Shown here piece after piece: positions 17,778 through 27,784 of a DNA stretch of 64,000 nt. Under the pieces are notes generated by a model that was given only the letters and a program-made list of their open reading frames with translations, was not told where the DNA came from and searched no databases. The stretch comes from Halanaerobiales bacterium (GTDB lineage Bacteria > Bacillota > Halanaerobiia > Halanaerobiales > DTU029): NCBI GenBank assembly GCA_029981855.1, contig JARRCS010000002.1:112157-176156 (forward strand). The letters run 5' to 3'. A program made the translations under genes and the position numbers. Within the stretch, counting starts at the first letter, position 1. Each line of letters opens with the position of its first letter.

Positions 17778-18893
17778 TTAAAAGTCAATGATTAGCCTAA
17801 TTCTTAATGCCAGTAGCTGCAGTAATTGTTTTAATGGCGGAGAAAAGAACCCGAGGATACTCAACGGAAGTAGAATAGCAAGCAGGATTTGTATCCAGTA
17901 ATGATAATGAATCCGGCTCCGGTATAATTTACTTACCCCTTTTGCATCTACCAGTCTATCACCTACCTTTAGCCTCACCAGCAGGGTACTAGACATCCCG
18001 GCCCTGCCCTTCTCCAGAAAATCGATCATGTGAGAATGAGTGCCAACCGCTGTAATTAGTTCAGCCCCCTTTTCATAGGCCAGTAACATGGCTACATCCT
18101 CGCTTGTTCCGGGGGCAGGAAAGAGAATTGCCGACAAACCCAGTTCCTTAACCCTTTTTAGCCCGGGTGCCCTCCCACCGGGATAGGCATGAACAACAAT
18201 TACCCTGCTCTCCCTCAGGGCCCGGTCAGAGACACTATCCATATCACCGATGGTGATATCGGGGATATAACCCCTTTCCAGACAGGCATCTGCCCCTCCA
18301 TCTACGGCAATAATAATGGGATTCATTTCACGGATATAGGATTTAACCGCCTCCAGGTCATCTTTATAATCCGCACCCCTGACGACAATTAAAGCCTGTT
18401 TTCCGGTAAAATCAATCCCAACATCAGGTACAGGCAAATCCAGGATTAACTTTTTTTCCCGCCGGGCATACCTAAGAGTATTATCAATAAATTTATTTAG
18501 CTCTACCTCAAGATTTGCCCTGGCCCTTTTTAGTTTCTCTTCTACCTCACCTCTCTTTAACTCCACCCCTGTACCAATTACACGGTTATCCTTGTATATC
18601 TTCCCCTGTTTAAAAACAATCTCTTCCCCTTCCCTCAGAGAGGAAAAAAAATCACCCTGGCAGTTATCTATAACCGGAACCCCGGCATCCAACAAAATGG
18701 ATGGACCCAGGTTCGGATATTTACCGCTAATCGATTTAGAAAGGTTAAAAACAGCCTTCACCTGTTTTTCAACCAGAGACTGACCGGCAACCTGGTCTAT
18801 ATCCTGATGATCAATGACGGCAATTTCATGTGGTTTTATTCTCTTAACCAGGTCCTTGGTCTTTCTGTCAATGACAACTCGTCCCCTTATCAT
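17778..18893 (-). CDS. steA: SteA-like putative cytokinetic ring protein
   Basis: 371 residues with a thiamin-pyrophosphokinase-like catalytic fold in the middle (VDGGADACLERGYIPDITIGDMDSVSD at about 199-225) and two hydrophobic segments near the C-terminus (about 333-352). SteA of Corynebacterium works with SteB in cell separation. It is followed directly by the MctB-like gene. The ATG has an ideal GGAGGAATTC site. Confidence 0.82.
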   Translation of the reverse strand: MIRGRVVIDRKTKDLVKRIKPHEIAVIDHQDIDQVAGQSLVEKQVKAVFNLSKSISGKYPNLGPSILLDAGVPVIDNCQGDFFSSLREGEEIVFKQGKIYKDNRVIGTGVELKRGEVEEKLKRARANLEVELNKFIDNTLRYARREKKLILDLPVPDVGIDFTGKQALIVVRGADYKDDLEAVKSYIREMNPIIIAVDGGADACLERGYIPDITIGDMDSVSDRALRESRVIVVHAYPGGRAPGLKRVKELGLSAILFPAPGTSEDVAMLLAYEKGAELITAVGTHSHMIDFLEKGRAGMSSTLLVRLKVGDRLVDAKGVSKLYRSRIHYHYWIQILLAILLPLSILGFFSPPLKQLLQLLALRIRLIIDF

Positions 18894-19013
18894 AAAGAAT
18901 TCCTCCAGGGTTTTTAAGCTTTTGTTCTTATTATATGGGATAAAGGCCTTTTACATACTGGAATATAATACATCTTTAAAGCCCTGGTTGAATAAAGCCC
19001 TGGTCGGAAATCC

Positions 19014-19802
19014 CTAACTAGCTTTCATCTCCAGACGAAGCTTATCTGCAATCTTGGCAATAAACTGTGAATTAGTAGGTTTCCCACTATTTGCTGAAAC
19101 AGTAGTCCCAAAATACTTATTTAAAGCAGAGATATTTCCCCGGTCCCAGGATACCTCGATGGCGTGACGAATAGCACGTTCAACCCTGCTAGGAGTAGTA
19201 TGGAATTTCTTGGCCACTGTCGGATATAGCTCCTTGGTAACAGCCCCTAGATATTCTATATCATTAATAACCAGTTCAATGGCCTCTCTGAGATAGATGT
19301 AACCCTTAATATGGGCCGGAACACCCAGCTGGTGCATTACTTCAGTAATCCTGATATCCAGGTTTACCTCCTTTTTATTTCCGTGACTGGTAGAAATTAC
19401 ATAACCACTACTGGACCCGGATGGCGGGGTCATGAGCTGGTTAATTCTTTCAACTAATTTATCCAGATCAAAGGGTTTCATTATGTAATAATTGGCACCG
19501 AGTTCGACTACCCTTTTGGTTACCTCTTCCTGACCAAAGGCAGTCAAAATAATTGTTCTAATATCCTGGCCAAAATTGGACCTGATCATCTCCTCCATCA
19601 CACCAATTCCATCAAGATGAGGCATAATCAGATCCAGCACCAGGATGTCGGGTTCCTTTTCCCTGAGGAGTTTTAAACCATCAACACCATTATAAGCTAC
19701 TCCAACTACTTCAAGATTCTCCTGCTCATTAAGATACTCCTCTAATAACTGACAAAACTCCCGATTATCATCAACTAAAACAATCCGCGCACTTCCTTCC
19801 AT
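19014..19802 (-). CDS. spo0A: Sporulation master regulator Spo0A
   Basis: Response regulator with a receiver domain (acidic pocket VDDN at about 9-12, phospho-acceptor Asp in VLDLIMP near 55) and a C-terminal Spo0A DNA-binding domain (about 150-258, [16 protein letters not shown]). Phosphorylated Spo0A starts sporulation by activating spoIIA, spoIIE and spoIIG. The ATG at 19802 lies 12 bases from AAGGGGG; an in-frame TTG at 19811 is only 3 bases from it, so the ATG was preferred. A sigma-H-type promoter precedes it. It lies directly downstream of spoIVB, the usual order. Confidence 0.95.
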   Translation of the reverse strand: MEGSARIVLVDDNREFCQLLEEYLNEQENLEVVGVAYNGVDGLKLLREKEPDILVLDLIMPHLDGIGVMEEMIRSNFGQDIRTIILTAFGQEEVTKRVVELGANYYIMKPFDLDKLVERINQLMTPPSGSSSGYVISTSHGNKKEVNLDIRITEVMHQLGVPAHIKGYIYLREAIELVINDIEYLGAVTKELYPTVAKKFHTTPSRVERAIRHAIEVSWDRGNISALNKYFGTTVSANSGKPTNSQFIAKIADKLRLEMKAS

Positions 19803-19853
19803 ATTAAACAATTTCCCCCTTTAATTTTATCAACATTTTCCAGTATATATTTA

Positions 19854-19882
19854 TTATTCTACATTAATTATTAAATACCTTC
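19854..19882 (-). promoter_or_regulatory. Sigma-H-type promoter of spo0A
   Basis: On the minus strand GAAGGTATT (19882-19874), 11-base spacer and GTAGAATAA (19862-19854). The -10 region matches RnnGAATww fully and the -35 region RnAGGAwww with one change. The Bacillus spo0A sporulation promoter is also sigma-H dependent. Confidence 0.55.
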
Positions 19883-19959
19883 TTTATAAGTAAAAAATTT
19901 TTAATGCTGGAAATTGAGTGAAGATTATCAATAATTTCCGGCAAATTAGTAGACCAGGA

Positions 19960-21270
19960 CTAATAATTACTAGCCCTGGCAGTACTGTAAATATCCGTTT
20001 GTAAAAGCATCCATTCTGCAAAAACCCCGTATCCCCGGGTAGGCTCATTGACGAAAACATGGGTGATAGCTCCTACTAACTGATTTTTCTGAACGATAGG
20101 GCTTCCGCTCATTCCCTGAATAATACCACCTGTCATTTTCTTTAAATACGGGTCTGTTATAGTAATAATTAGTCCTTTGGAATCAGGATATGACTGCCGG
20201 TAAACCCGGTCAATATTGATGTCAAATTCCTCAATCTTGCCTCCATCTACAACGGTATAGATCTTAGCCGGCCCGGGTTTTACCTGGGATATGGGGGCCA
20301 CAGGAATGGGTTTTCTAAAAAAGGGATTAACCGGTTTCTTATTCAGAATGCCGAAGATGCCAAATTTATTGTTATCCTTAATCTCTCCCAGTATATTATC
20401 GGTCTGAAAAAAGGTACCCAGTTTCTCTCCTGGCAAGCCCTTTTTCCCGCTATTAATCCCGGAAATCTGGGCTTCAATAATCTTTCCTTCCCTGACTTCA
20501 ATCCTGGTCTGGGTATTTGCCTCGGTTATCTCATGCCCCAGGGCCCCAAACTCTCCGCTCTCCGGTTCATAAAAGGTTAATGTTCCCACACCGGCAACAC
20601 CATCATCTACATAGAGACCAATCATATAAATTCCCTGTTTATTCTTGACCGGACTGATCCGGATATTTTTGATCACACCCCTTCTATCCTTGATCTTAAA
20701 ATTAAGGGATTGTCCCTTTTCGGCGGTTCTCCGAATAATCGATGCCAGCCTGACCTTATCATTTATCTCCTTTCCATTAACAGCAATGATTACATCACCA
20801 ACCTCTATTCCTGCCTCCTGAGCCGGGTAGTATCTATGGCCATCACTACTCTCAACAAAAGACCTACCAACAACCATTACTCCCTTACTTCTCAGTAAAA
20901 CACCGATCGCCTGGCCACCGGGGAAAACATCAATATCGGGGAGAACATTAACCTTGATGGTCCTTAAGGGAAGCCAGCCAAAAAGCTTAAAATCTAATGA
21001 AGCCGTGCCGACATTTTTACCTCTAATTCTAAGTGGACTACCGGAATTTAATCGAAAATAATCATTACCGATAACCTTACCATTTAACTCCAGGTTGGTA
21101 TTTTCCTCACCCTTAATATACAGATTAAAGGGAAAATCTAATGGAATGGTGGACTCATTACCTTTTATTATCGAGAATGAAGCCGGTAATACGTTGAAGA
21201 TTAAAAAATAAAAAGATATAAAACAAAATATGAGTACAAGAAAAAGGCCGATTTCAATTTTTTTCTTCAA
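19960..21270 (-). CDS. spoIVB: SpoIVB serine peptidase
   Basis: About 436 residues from TTG 21270, which follows TAGGAGAG at a good distance; an upstream start at 21336 lacks such a site. Single N-terminal membrane segment, a PDZ domain (about 95-185) and a C-terminal S55 serine peptidase domain with the active-site GMSGSPIVQ. After engulfment SpoIVB signals from forespore to mother cell to activate pro-sigma-K processing. It lies between recN and spo0A, the conserved Firmicute order. Confidence 0.93.
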   Translation of the reverse strand: MKKKIEIGLFLVLIFCFISFYFLIFNVLPASFSIIKGNESTIPLDFPFNLYIKGEENTNLELNGKVIGNDYFRLNSGSPLRIRGKNVGTASLDFKLFGWLPLRTIKVNVLPDIDVFPGGQAIGVLLRSKGVMVVGRSFVESSDGHRYYPAQEAGIEVGDVIIAVNGKEINDKVRLASIIRRTAEKGQSLNFKIKDRRGVIKNIRISPVKNKQGIYMIGLYVDDGVAGVGTLTFYEPESGEFGALGHEITEANTQTRIEVREGKIIEAQISGINSGKKGLPGEKLGTFFQTDNILGEIKDNNKFGIFGILNKKPVNPFFRKPIPVAPISQVKPGPAKIYTVVDGGKIEEFDINIDRVYRQSYPDSKGLIITITDPYLKKMTGGIIQGMSGSPIVQKNQLVGAITHVFVNEPTRGYGVFAEWMLLQTDIYSTARASNY

Positions 21271-21297
21271 TAATATCACTCTCCTACCGAAAATATG

Positions 21298-21333
21298 ACA
21301 AAAAAAATAGGCGCCTCTGTATATAGAGATGCC
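21298..21333 (-). terminator. Hairpin terminator between recN and spoIVB
   Basis: On the minus strand GGCATCTCT pairs with AGAGGCGCC across ATATAC with one weak pair, followed by TATTTTTTTT. It would end the long nfn-recN transcript and leave spoIVB to its own (probably sporulation) promoter. Confidence 0.7.
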
Positions 21334-21378
21334 CAAGGTTTTTAGCGATTATTCAGTTATATATTGGCAGGATAGTGA

Positions 21379-23073
21379 TCAAAGCCGGGATTTCTTATTC
21401 TCGGCCAGGGCTAACATCTCCTCGGCATGTTTTAAGGTAGTCTCCGTCAATTTTACACCACCGAGCATCCTGGCCAGTTCCTTTTTCTTCCCCTGGCTAT
21501 TCAGAGGATATATGCTGGTAAAGGTCTGCCCGTCTTCCCTTTCTTTCGAGATTAAAAGATGGTTATCGGCCATGCTAGCTATCTGTGGCAGGTGGGTAAT
21601 ACAAAGCACCTGTCTCTGTTTACCGATTAAAGCCAACTTCTCTGCCATCAGCTGGGCAGTTTTACCACCAACACCACTATCTACTTCATCAAAAACCAGC
21701 GTATCGACCTGGTCAATATGAGCAATAATAGTCTTTAAAGCGAGCATTATTCGCGATAGTTCACCACCGGAAGCAATCCTGGCCAGAGGTTTTAACTCCT
21801 CACCGAGATTGGTAGAGATCAAAAACTCTACCTGATCAATACCATCTGCTGCCGGAGCTTTTTCTGAGAAATTGATCTTAAAAACCGTATCCTTCATGGC
21901 CAGGTCCTTAAGTTCAGCGGAGATTCTCTGCTCCAGCTCCTTGGCCTTTTTTTGCCGGATTGCTGATAGTTTTTTAGCTAAATTATAGTATTTATCGGTT
22001 AGCGACTTAAGTTTCTGATTCAATTCCGCGATTAACTTGTCCCGGGTTTTTAAATCATCCAGTTTTTTTTGCATTGTGGACTGGTATTTCAGTATCTCTG
22101 CAATTGTTTCTCCGTATTTTCTCTGTAAAGCATTTATCAGGTTTAATCTATTCTCTATTTTATCCAGCCGCTCCTGATTAAATTCGAGTTTATCATGATA
22201 ATTTCTTAGCTGAAAACCCAGGTCCTCTAACTGATAATAGACATCCCTGATCCCGGTAAAAATATTTTTTAATTCCGGAGCATAATCCTTAATATTTTCC
22301 ATCTCCCTCATGAAGGATCCGATTTGAGCAACGATTCCTGAGGATTCATAATCATCACCGCTTAAAGCATTATAGATTGTGCCAGTAGTGGCATATATCT
22401 CTTCTAAATTGGTTAAAACCCTATATTCGTTATATAATTCCTCAATCTCATTCTCTTGCAACCGCGCCTTCTCTATCTCATCAATTTGAAACTCCAAAAG
22501 ATCAATCTGCCTGGCCTTCTCCGCTTCATCCACCTGCAATTCTGCCAACCTATTTTTGATAGTAGATATCTCCTGAAAGAAAGTGGTAACCCTTTCTTTA
22601 AGTTCGGAATACTGAAAACCGATAAATTCATCCAAAAGCTTCAAGTGTAGTTTCGGGTCAAGGAGTGACTGGTGTTCATGCTGACCGTGAATGTCAACCA
22701 GGTACTTGCTGATATCTTTAATCATACTGGCCGTAGCTAACTGGCCGTTAATCCTGCTCCGGTTGCGTCCGTTTAACCGTATCTCTCTTGATAAAAGCAG
22801 GAAAGAGGAATCTGCCTCAATTCCTACACTCTCAAGATACTGATTAATCTCTTTAAGTTTTACCGGCTCAAAAACTGCTTCTATATAAGCCCTTTCCTTC
22901 CCCTTTCTGATTAAATCAGCAGAGGCCCGGGCACCTAATAGTATCTCCAGAGCCCCAATAATGATCGATTTACCTGCCCCGGTTTCACCGGTCAAGATAT
23001 TTAAGCCCTTTTTAAAATTGATCTCCAGTTCATCAATCAGGGCAAAATTCTTTACCCGAAAGTCTACTAACAT
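21379..23073 (-). CDS. recN: DNA repair protein RecN
   Basis: 564 residues from ATG 23073 (GGGGGAATCGGTG ahead). SMC-like ATPase: Walker A GETGAGKS near residues 29-36, long coiled coil with a break, signature LARIASGGELSRIMLAL near 437-453 and Walker B VDTLVFDEVDSG near 461-472. It acts in double-strand break repair by bringing ends together. It follows argR by about 20 bases. Confidence 0.96.
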   Translation of the reverse strand: MLVDFRVKNFALIDELEINFKKGLNILTGETGAGKSIIIGALEILLGARASADLIRKGKERAYIEAVFEPVKLKEINQYLESVGIEADSSFLLLSREIRLNGRNRSRINGQLATASMIKDISKYLVDIHGQHEHQSLLDPKLHLKLLDEFIGFQYSELKERVTTFFQEISTIKNRLAELQVDEAEKARQIDLLEFQIDEIEKARLQENEIEELYNEYRVLTNLEEIYATTGTIYNALSGDDYESSGIVAQIGSFMREMENIKDYAPELKNIFTGIRDVYYQLEDLGFQLRNYHDKLEFNQERLDKIENRLNLINALQRKYGETIAEILKYQSTMQKKLDDLKTRDKLIAELNQKLKSLTDKYYNLAKKLSAIRQKKAKELEQRISAELKDLAMKDTVFKINFSEKAPAADGIDQVEFLISTNLGEELKPLARIASGGELSRIMLALKTIIAHIDQVDTLVFDEVDSGVGGKTAQLMAEKLALIGKQRQVLCITHLPQIASMADNHLLISKEREDGQTFTSIYPLNSQGKKKELARMLGGVKLTETTLKHAEEMLALAENKKSRL

Positions 23074-23095
23074 CACCGATTCCCCCTGGATGTTA

Positions 23096-23548
23096 TTATA
23101 ACAATAATTTCTCCATCTTATGGAATATCTCCTCTGTTCTCTCCTTCGGTTTGGTTACCAATAGAAGCGTATCATCACCGGCAACCGAGCCAATGACCCC
23201 GTCCCATTCTGCATTATCGATAGCGGAACCCAATCCCATAGCCGTACCGGGCAGGGTTTTTAATAAAATAATATTCTCACTATAATCCATATCCACGACA
23301 AAGTCCTGAAACATCCTTCTCAACCAGTTATAGACATCACCCTGACTGCGTTCATTGGGTAATGAGTACTTATAACCACCACGGCCGTTAGGAACCTTGA
23401 TCAGACCCAGTCTCTTAATATCTCGAGAAATAGTTGCCTGGGTAACATCTATCCCGGCCTCATGTAACCTTGCCACCAGTTCCTCTTGGGTACTTATATC
23501 TTCATCCTTGATAATGTTAATGATTTTTAAATGTCTTTTACTCTTCAC
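23096..23548 (-). CDS. argR: Arginine repressor ArgR/AhrC
   Basis: 150 residues from GTG 23548, preceded by AAGGGGGG; the longer frame upstream would exceed the family length. N-terminal winged helix (about 1-70, with SRDIKRLGLIKV) and C-terminal hexamerisation/arginine-binding domain ending in GDDTLLLVTK near 130. It represses arginine synthesis and activates catabolism in response to arginine; arcB/arcC in this window are likely targets. Confidence 0.94.
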   Translation of the reverse strand: MKSKRHLKIINIIKDEDISTQEELVARLHEAGIDVTQATISRDIKRLGLIKVPNGRGGYKYSLPNERSQGDVYNWLRRMFQDFVVDMDYSENIILLKTLPGTAMGLGSAIDNAEWDGVIGSVAGDDTLLLVTKPKERTEEIFHKMEKLLL

Positions 23549-23561
23549 CCTTATCCCCCCT

Positions 23562-24431
23562 TTAGATAAAACCAACCCTCATCTTCTTGTGTAGAATGGT
23601 GTAAAAGGTTCTTTCCGGCAATTTAATAATCAAGATCTCCTGACTGGAGGCCGCTATCTGGATCTCATCACCTGAAGAGAGTGCATAATCAGACCTACCA
23701 TCAGCAGTTACCTTCATGATATCTTCACTCTGCATATCTTCACTCTTAACAACTATCTTTAACTTCTCCCTGTCAGAGATTACCATAGGCCTGATATAAA
23801 GAGTATGGGGACAGATAGGAGTAATTATAATTGCTCTGATCTGAGGGTTAACAATCGGACCACCTGCTGACAGGGAATAGGCAGTAGAGCCGGTAGGAGT
23901 GGCTACGATTAATCCATCTGCCCGGTAGGAATTAACTATCTCATCATTAATATACAGCTCTATCTTAATTAACCTTGATTTGGCCCCCCGATGAATTACT
24001 ACATCGTTCAGGGCCTGACTCCGGTAGACCTCCCGGCCCTTACTTAAAACCTTGCTACTTAGAATCATGCGTTTCTCAACCTGGTATTTCTCCTCCAGCA
24101 GGTAGTTTAATGCTTCATCCAGTTCATTAATCTCAATCTCAGTGAGGAAACCTAAGCGTCCTATATTTATTCCCAGTAGCGGAATATTTGAACCGAAAAA
24201 GTGATGGGCTGTATGTAAAAAGGTTCCATCTCCTCCGAAAATAATGATTAGATCAACCCTCTTTCTCAAGCAGGTATATGTTGCCCTTCTCTCCTCTTCC
24301 CCCAGTATTTTAGCAGCCTTTTCTTCAATTAAATAGGGTACATTCCTCTCAGAGAGCCAGGCAATAACCCTCTGAATCACCGGAAGAGCTTCCTGCTTCA
24401 GCGTATTTAATACTAAACCAATAGTCGGAAT
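23562..24431 (-). CDS. nadK: NAD kinase, apparently with an AUU start
   Basis: 289 residues from ATT 24431. The kinase fold is clear: IIFGGDGTFLH at about 65-75 and STAYSLSAGGPI near 180. The first in-frame ATG/GTG/TTG is GTG 24380, but the frame upstream of it encodes the normal N-terminal strand (TIGLVLNTLKQEALPV). Between the in-frame stop and that point the only well-placed codon is ATT, nine bases after GGAGGGG. An ATG overlapping the tlyA stop is one base off the Shine-Dalgarno and in another frame. NadK makes NADP from NAD. A frameshift or CTG start is the alternative. Confidence 0.9.
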   Translation of the reverse strand: MPTIGLVLNTLKQEALPVIQRVIAWLSERNVPYLIEEKAAKILGEEERRATYTCLRKRVDLIIIFGGDGTFLHTAHHFFGSNIPLLGINIGRLGFLTEIEINELDEALNYLLEEKYQVEKRMILSSKVLSKGREVYRSQALNDVVIHRGAKSRLIKIELYINDEIVNSYRADGLIVATPTGSTAYSLSAGGPIVNPQIRAIIITPICPHTLYIRPMVISDREKLKIVVKSEDMQSEDIMKVTADGRSDYALSSGDEIQIAASSQEILIIKLPERTFYTILHKKMRVGFI

Positions 24432-24435
24432 AACA

Positions 24436-25257
24436 TCATCCCCCTCCTAAAGCCTGATGGGCCAGGCAAACTACCTGATCAATTTTTTTATTCCAGAGCT
24501 GAAAATTATTCTCACCGGGGCTATTTTTCAGATGAATTAGAAACTCTATATTTTTACTGGTACCTCCGGTAATAGGCGAATAATTTAAATCCTTCAACAA
24601 TAGGCCCTCTCCGGCAAAAAAGCAACTGATCTCTCTTAAAACATCTCTGTGGATGGAGCTATCCCTAACAACCCCCTTTTTACCCACTCGCTCGGGACCA
24701 GCCTCAAACTGAGGTTTGATCAAGGCTATAATATCTCCCTCCTCTTTAAGAAATTGGACTGCAGGTGGAATAATTAAACGGAGCGAAATAAAAGAAACAT
24801 CGGTAACAATCAACTCGACCTTTACCGGTAAATCTTTTGGGGTTAAATGGCGAAAATTTGTTCTTTCAATAACCTCAACCCGCTCGTCCTGTCTTAATTT
24901 CCAGGCAAGCTGGCCATAACCGACATCAATGGCGTAAACCCTGCTTGCTCCGTGCTGCAAAAGGCAATCGGTAAAACCACCGGTGGAGGCACCGATATCG
25001 ATCACTTCCTTCCCCCGGGGGTCGACCGTAAAAACCTCCAGGGCCTTCTCCAGCTTCAGACCTCCACGACTGACATAGGGTATCTGTTCCCCCTTGACAG
25101 TTATTTCAGCATCTTCCCTAACCTTTGTTCCAGCCTTATCAACCATCTCATTATCAACAAAAACCTCACCGGCCATAACTGCCCTCTTGGCCTGAGTACG
25201 GCTGGAGAAAAGCCCCTTCTCTACCAGTAAAACATCTAGGCGTTCTTTCTGGGCCAT
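24436..25257 (-). CDS. tlyA: TlyA-type rRNA 2'-O-methyltransferase (hemolysin-like)
   Basis: 273 residues: N-terminal S4 RNA-binding domain (about 6-65) and an FtsJ/RrmJ-type methyltransferase with the S-adenosylmethionine motif VIDIGASTGGFTDCLL at about 80-95. TlyA methylates 16S and 23S rRNA. The gene overlaps the dxs end by 22 bases. Confidence 0.93.
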   Translation of the reverse strand: MAQKERLDVLLVEKGLFSSRTQAKRAVMAGEVFVDNEMVDKAGTKVREDAEITVKGEQIPYVSRGGLKLEKALEVFTVDPRGKEVIDIGASTGGFTDCLLQHGASRVYAIDVGYGQLAWKLRQDERVEVIERTNFRHLTPKDLPVKVELIVTDVSFISLRLIIPPAVQFLKEEGDIIALIKPQFEAGPERVGKKGVVRDSSIHRDVLREISCFFAGEGLLLKDLNYSPITGGTSKNIEFLIHLKNSPGENNFQLWNKKIDQVVCLAHQALGGG

Positions 25258-27146
25258 ACTTTTACCTCCACCCTGTCGTTAATCATCTCCAGGGCCGTTT
25301 CCATAATTCCCTGACAATCCAGTTTATATAAAGACCTTATCTCCTCTTGAGAACCATGAGGTATAAAGTGATCCGGTAGACCTAATCTCCGCAGGTTAAC
25401 ACCCCGGATTCCGTTATCATTGATCAACTCCAGAATAGCACTACCGAAACCACCAGCCAGCACCTGCTCTTCCACCGTAATTACCCTTTTATATTTTTTA
25501 ATCTCTGCCAGCAGAAGTTCCTCATCAAGAGGTTTAATAAACCGGGCATTAATAACTCCGGCCTGAACCCCATATTCGGCAAGTATCTCTGCTGCCCTTA
25601 AAGAGGGCTTGACTGTAGAACCAATGGCGATAATCAGGATATCCTTACCCTGTCTGAGAACCTCCCCCTGGCCAACAGGAAGAAGGGATAACTCTTTATC
25701 CAGTTTAACTCCGGTACCCTCTCCCCGGGGATATCTAACAGCAGCAGGGCCCTGATGATTAATGGCCGTATAGAGCATATGCTGCAGTTCATTCTCATCT
25801 TTAGGGGCCATAATTAACATATTCGGTACCGGTCGCAGAAAGGAGATATCAAAGACACCCTGATGGGTCTCGCCATCACTGCCTACGATTCCGGCCCTGT
25901 CAATTGCAAAGGTAATGGGCAGATCCTGAATACAGGCATCATGAATTATCTGATCATAAGCCCTCTGAAAAAAGCTGGAATAGATTGCTACGACGGGTTT
26001 CATCCCGCCTCTGGCCAGCCCGGTACCTAGAGTAACGGCGTGTTGTTCAGCAATACCGACATCAAAAAAGCGCTCCGGAAATCTCTTTTTAAAAATACTT
26101 AAGCCTGTTCCTTCAGGCATAGCAGCGGTTATCCCAATAACCTTATCATCATATTCTCCGATTTTAACCATAGTTTGTCCAAATACCTGGCTGTAGGTAG
26201 AATTATGCCTCTCCTTTTTGCTCTCCCCGTTGTCAATCTTAAAGGGGCTAACACCATGGTACTTGCTGGGTTGCCTTTCAGCCGGTTGATAACCCTTACC
26301 CTTCCTGGTATTAACATGAATCAACACAGGCCCTTCAATCCGGTCGGCCCTGGTAAAATTATCGATTAATTCATCAATATTATGGCCGTCCAGCGGGCCG
26401 ATATAGGTAAATCCCATCTCTTCAAAGAAAATTCCCGAGAGGATTATGTATTTCAGACCATCTTTAACCCTTTCTACACTCCTGGAAACAGCAGACCCGA
26501 TCTTCGGTATCCGACTGATCAGAAACTCGATATCTTCCTTCAGTTTATTAATCCTGGGGTCGGTTCTGATATTTGACAGGTAATGGGAGAGTGCCCCCAC
26601 ATTCGGCGAGATAGACATAGCATTATCATTTAAAATAACCGTCAGCTTAGTTCCCAGATGTCCGGCATGGTTTAAGGCCTCAAAGGCCATACCGGCTGTC
26701 ATGGCCCCATCACCGATAACGGCATAGATCCGGTCATTCCTCTTTCTTAGATCCCTGGCCAGAGCCAGTCCAAGGGCTGCCGAGATAGAAGTACTGCTAT
26801 GACCCGTCTCAATGACATCATGAATACTTTCACTGTGTTTAGGATAGCCACTTAATCCTCCGTACTGGCGGATGGTAGAAAACCTATCCTTCCTGCCGGT
26901 AAGGATTTTATGTGTATAACTCTGATGCCCTACATCCCAGATTATCTTATCCTTGGGACTGTTTAAATGGTAATGCAGAGCTAGAGTTAGCTCAACAACC
27001 CCCAGATTGGAAGCTAGATGTCCCCCCGTGGTAGCAACCGTTCTAACGATAAAATCTCTGATCTCCGCCGCCAGCCGGTATAACTCCTGAATCGACAATC
27101 TCTTTAAATCCCCCGGCGTATTAACCTTATCTAATAAACGGACCAT
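25236..27146 (-). CDS. dxs: 1-deoxy-D-xylulose-5-phosphate synthase
   Basis: 636 residues, full length. Thiamine motif GDGAMTAGMAFEALNHAG near 146-163, conserved DVGHQSYTHKILTG near 70-83, and transketolase C domain from about 500. It catalyses the first step of the MEP isoprenoid pathway. The ATG overlaps the oapA stop (TAATG). The gene lies downstream of ispA, so isoprenoid start and chain extension share the operon. Confidence 0.97.
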   Translation of the reverse strand: MVRLLDKVNTPGDLKRLSIQELYRLAAEIRDFIVRTVATTGGHLASNLGVVELTLALHYHLNSPKDKIIWDVGHQSYTHKILTGRKDRFSTIRQYGGLSGYPKHSESIHDVIETGHSSTSISAALGLALARDLRKRNDRIYAVIGDGAMTAGMAFEALNHAGHLGTKLTVILNDNAMSISPNVGALSHYLSNIRTDPRINKLKEDIEFLISRIPKIGSAVSRSVERVKDGLKYIILSGIFFEEMGFTYIGPLDGHNIDELIDNFTRADRIEGPVLIHVNTRKGKGYQPAERQPSKYHGVSPFKIDNGESKKERHNSTYSQVFGQTMVKIGEYDDKVIGITAAMPEGTGLSIFKKRFPERFFDVGIAEQHAVTLGTGLARGGMKPVVAIYSSFFQRAYDQIIHDACIQDLPITFAIDRAGIVGSDGETHQGVFDISFLRPVPNMLIMAPKDENELQHMLYTAINHQGPAAVRYPRGEGTGVKLDKELSLLPVGQGEVLRQGKDILIIAIGSTVKPSLRAAEILAEYGVQAGVINARFIKPLDEELLLAEIKKYKRVITVEEQVLAGGFGSAILELINDNGIRGVNLRRLGLPDHFIPHGSQEEIRSLYKLDCQGIMETALEMINDRVEVKVWPRKNA

Positions 27147-27727
27147 TAATTCTCACCCCTAAAAAAACCCTTGACCAGTTTAAGCCCGGCCAGTAATTTG
27201 CCGGCAAAAAAGATAATATCATCAGCCCTTTTAATACCGTAAGTTTTAAAAAAAGCCTTACCTCCAACTGTAAGGGCTGCAACTAGACCGATGATAATTA
27301 AATTGATTAATGTCTCAGAACCACCCCAGTTATCTATAATCCTGATGACAATAACCACTCCCAGTGCCCCGCTGACCGTACCACAAATATCCCCAATAAT
27401 ATCACACATCAGACTTGATACCCGGTCAGCATGTCTTACCAGAAAAAGGCCCTCTCGGGCACCAAATAGCTTTTTAGCAGCCCTGGCATTAAAGCTCTTT
27501 TCCTCAGCGGCAGTTGCAGCCACACCTACCATATCGCTGATAATACCGATAAAGATAATTATGCTCAAAATTATGATTGCCGGTACCAGAGATACATACC
27601 TTATCCCCGACTGTGAAATTAGTGTAACCAAAATAGCAGCTAAAAATGTAAATAAAGCGATTAATAAGCTACCTCTGAGATTTTCCAAGAAAAATTTCAC
27701 CTTTCTAGACATCAATTTAGGCTTCAC
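27146..27727 (-). CDS. oapA: OLE RNA-associated membrane protein OapA
   Basis: 193 residues with hydrophobic segments at about 21-40, 45-65, 105-135 and 140-155. A DxxxD motif is present in CDIIGDICG (Asp109 and Asp113), matching the DxxxD motif reported for OapA. It lies between OLE RNA and dxs, exactly as in Bacillus halodurans. OapA binds OLE RNA and holds it at the membrane; loss of either raises sensitivity to cold, short-chain alcohols and high Mg. The start at GTG 27727 lacks a strong ribosome site; ATG 27712 is an alternative. Confidence 0.88.
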   Translation of the reverse strand: MKPKLMSRKVKFFLENLRGSLLIALFTFLAAILVTLISQSGIRYVSLVPAIIILSIIIFIGIISDMVGVAATAAEEKSFNARAAKKLFGAREGLFLVRHADRVSSLMCDIIGDICGTVSGALGVVIVIRIIDNWGGSETLINLIIIGLVAALTVGGKAFFKTYGIKRADDIIFFAGKLLAGLKLVKGFFRGEN

Positions 27728-27784
27728 TTCTGTTCGGCTCTACTCTAAAACGACTACGAATATTCAGGAAGACCCAAACTAAGA

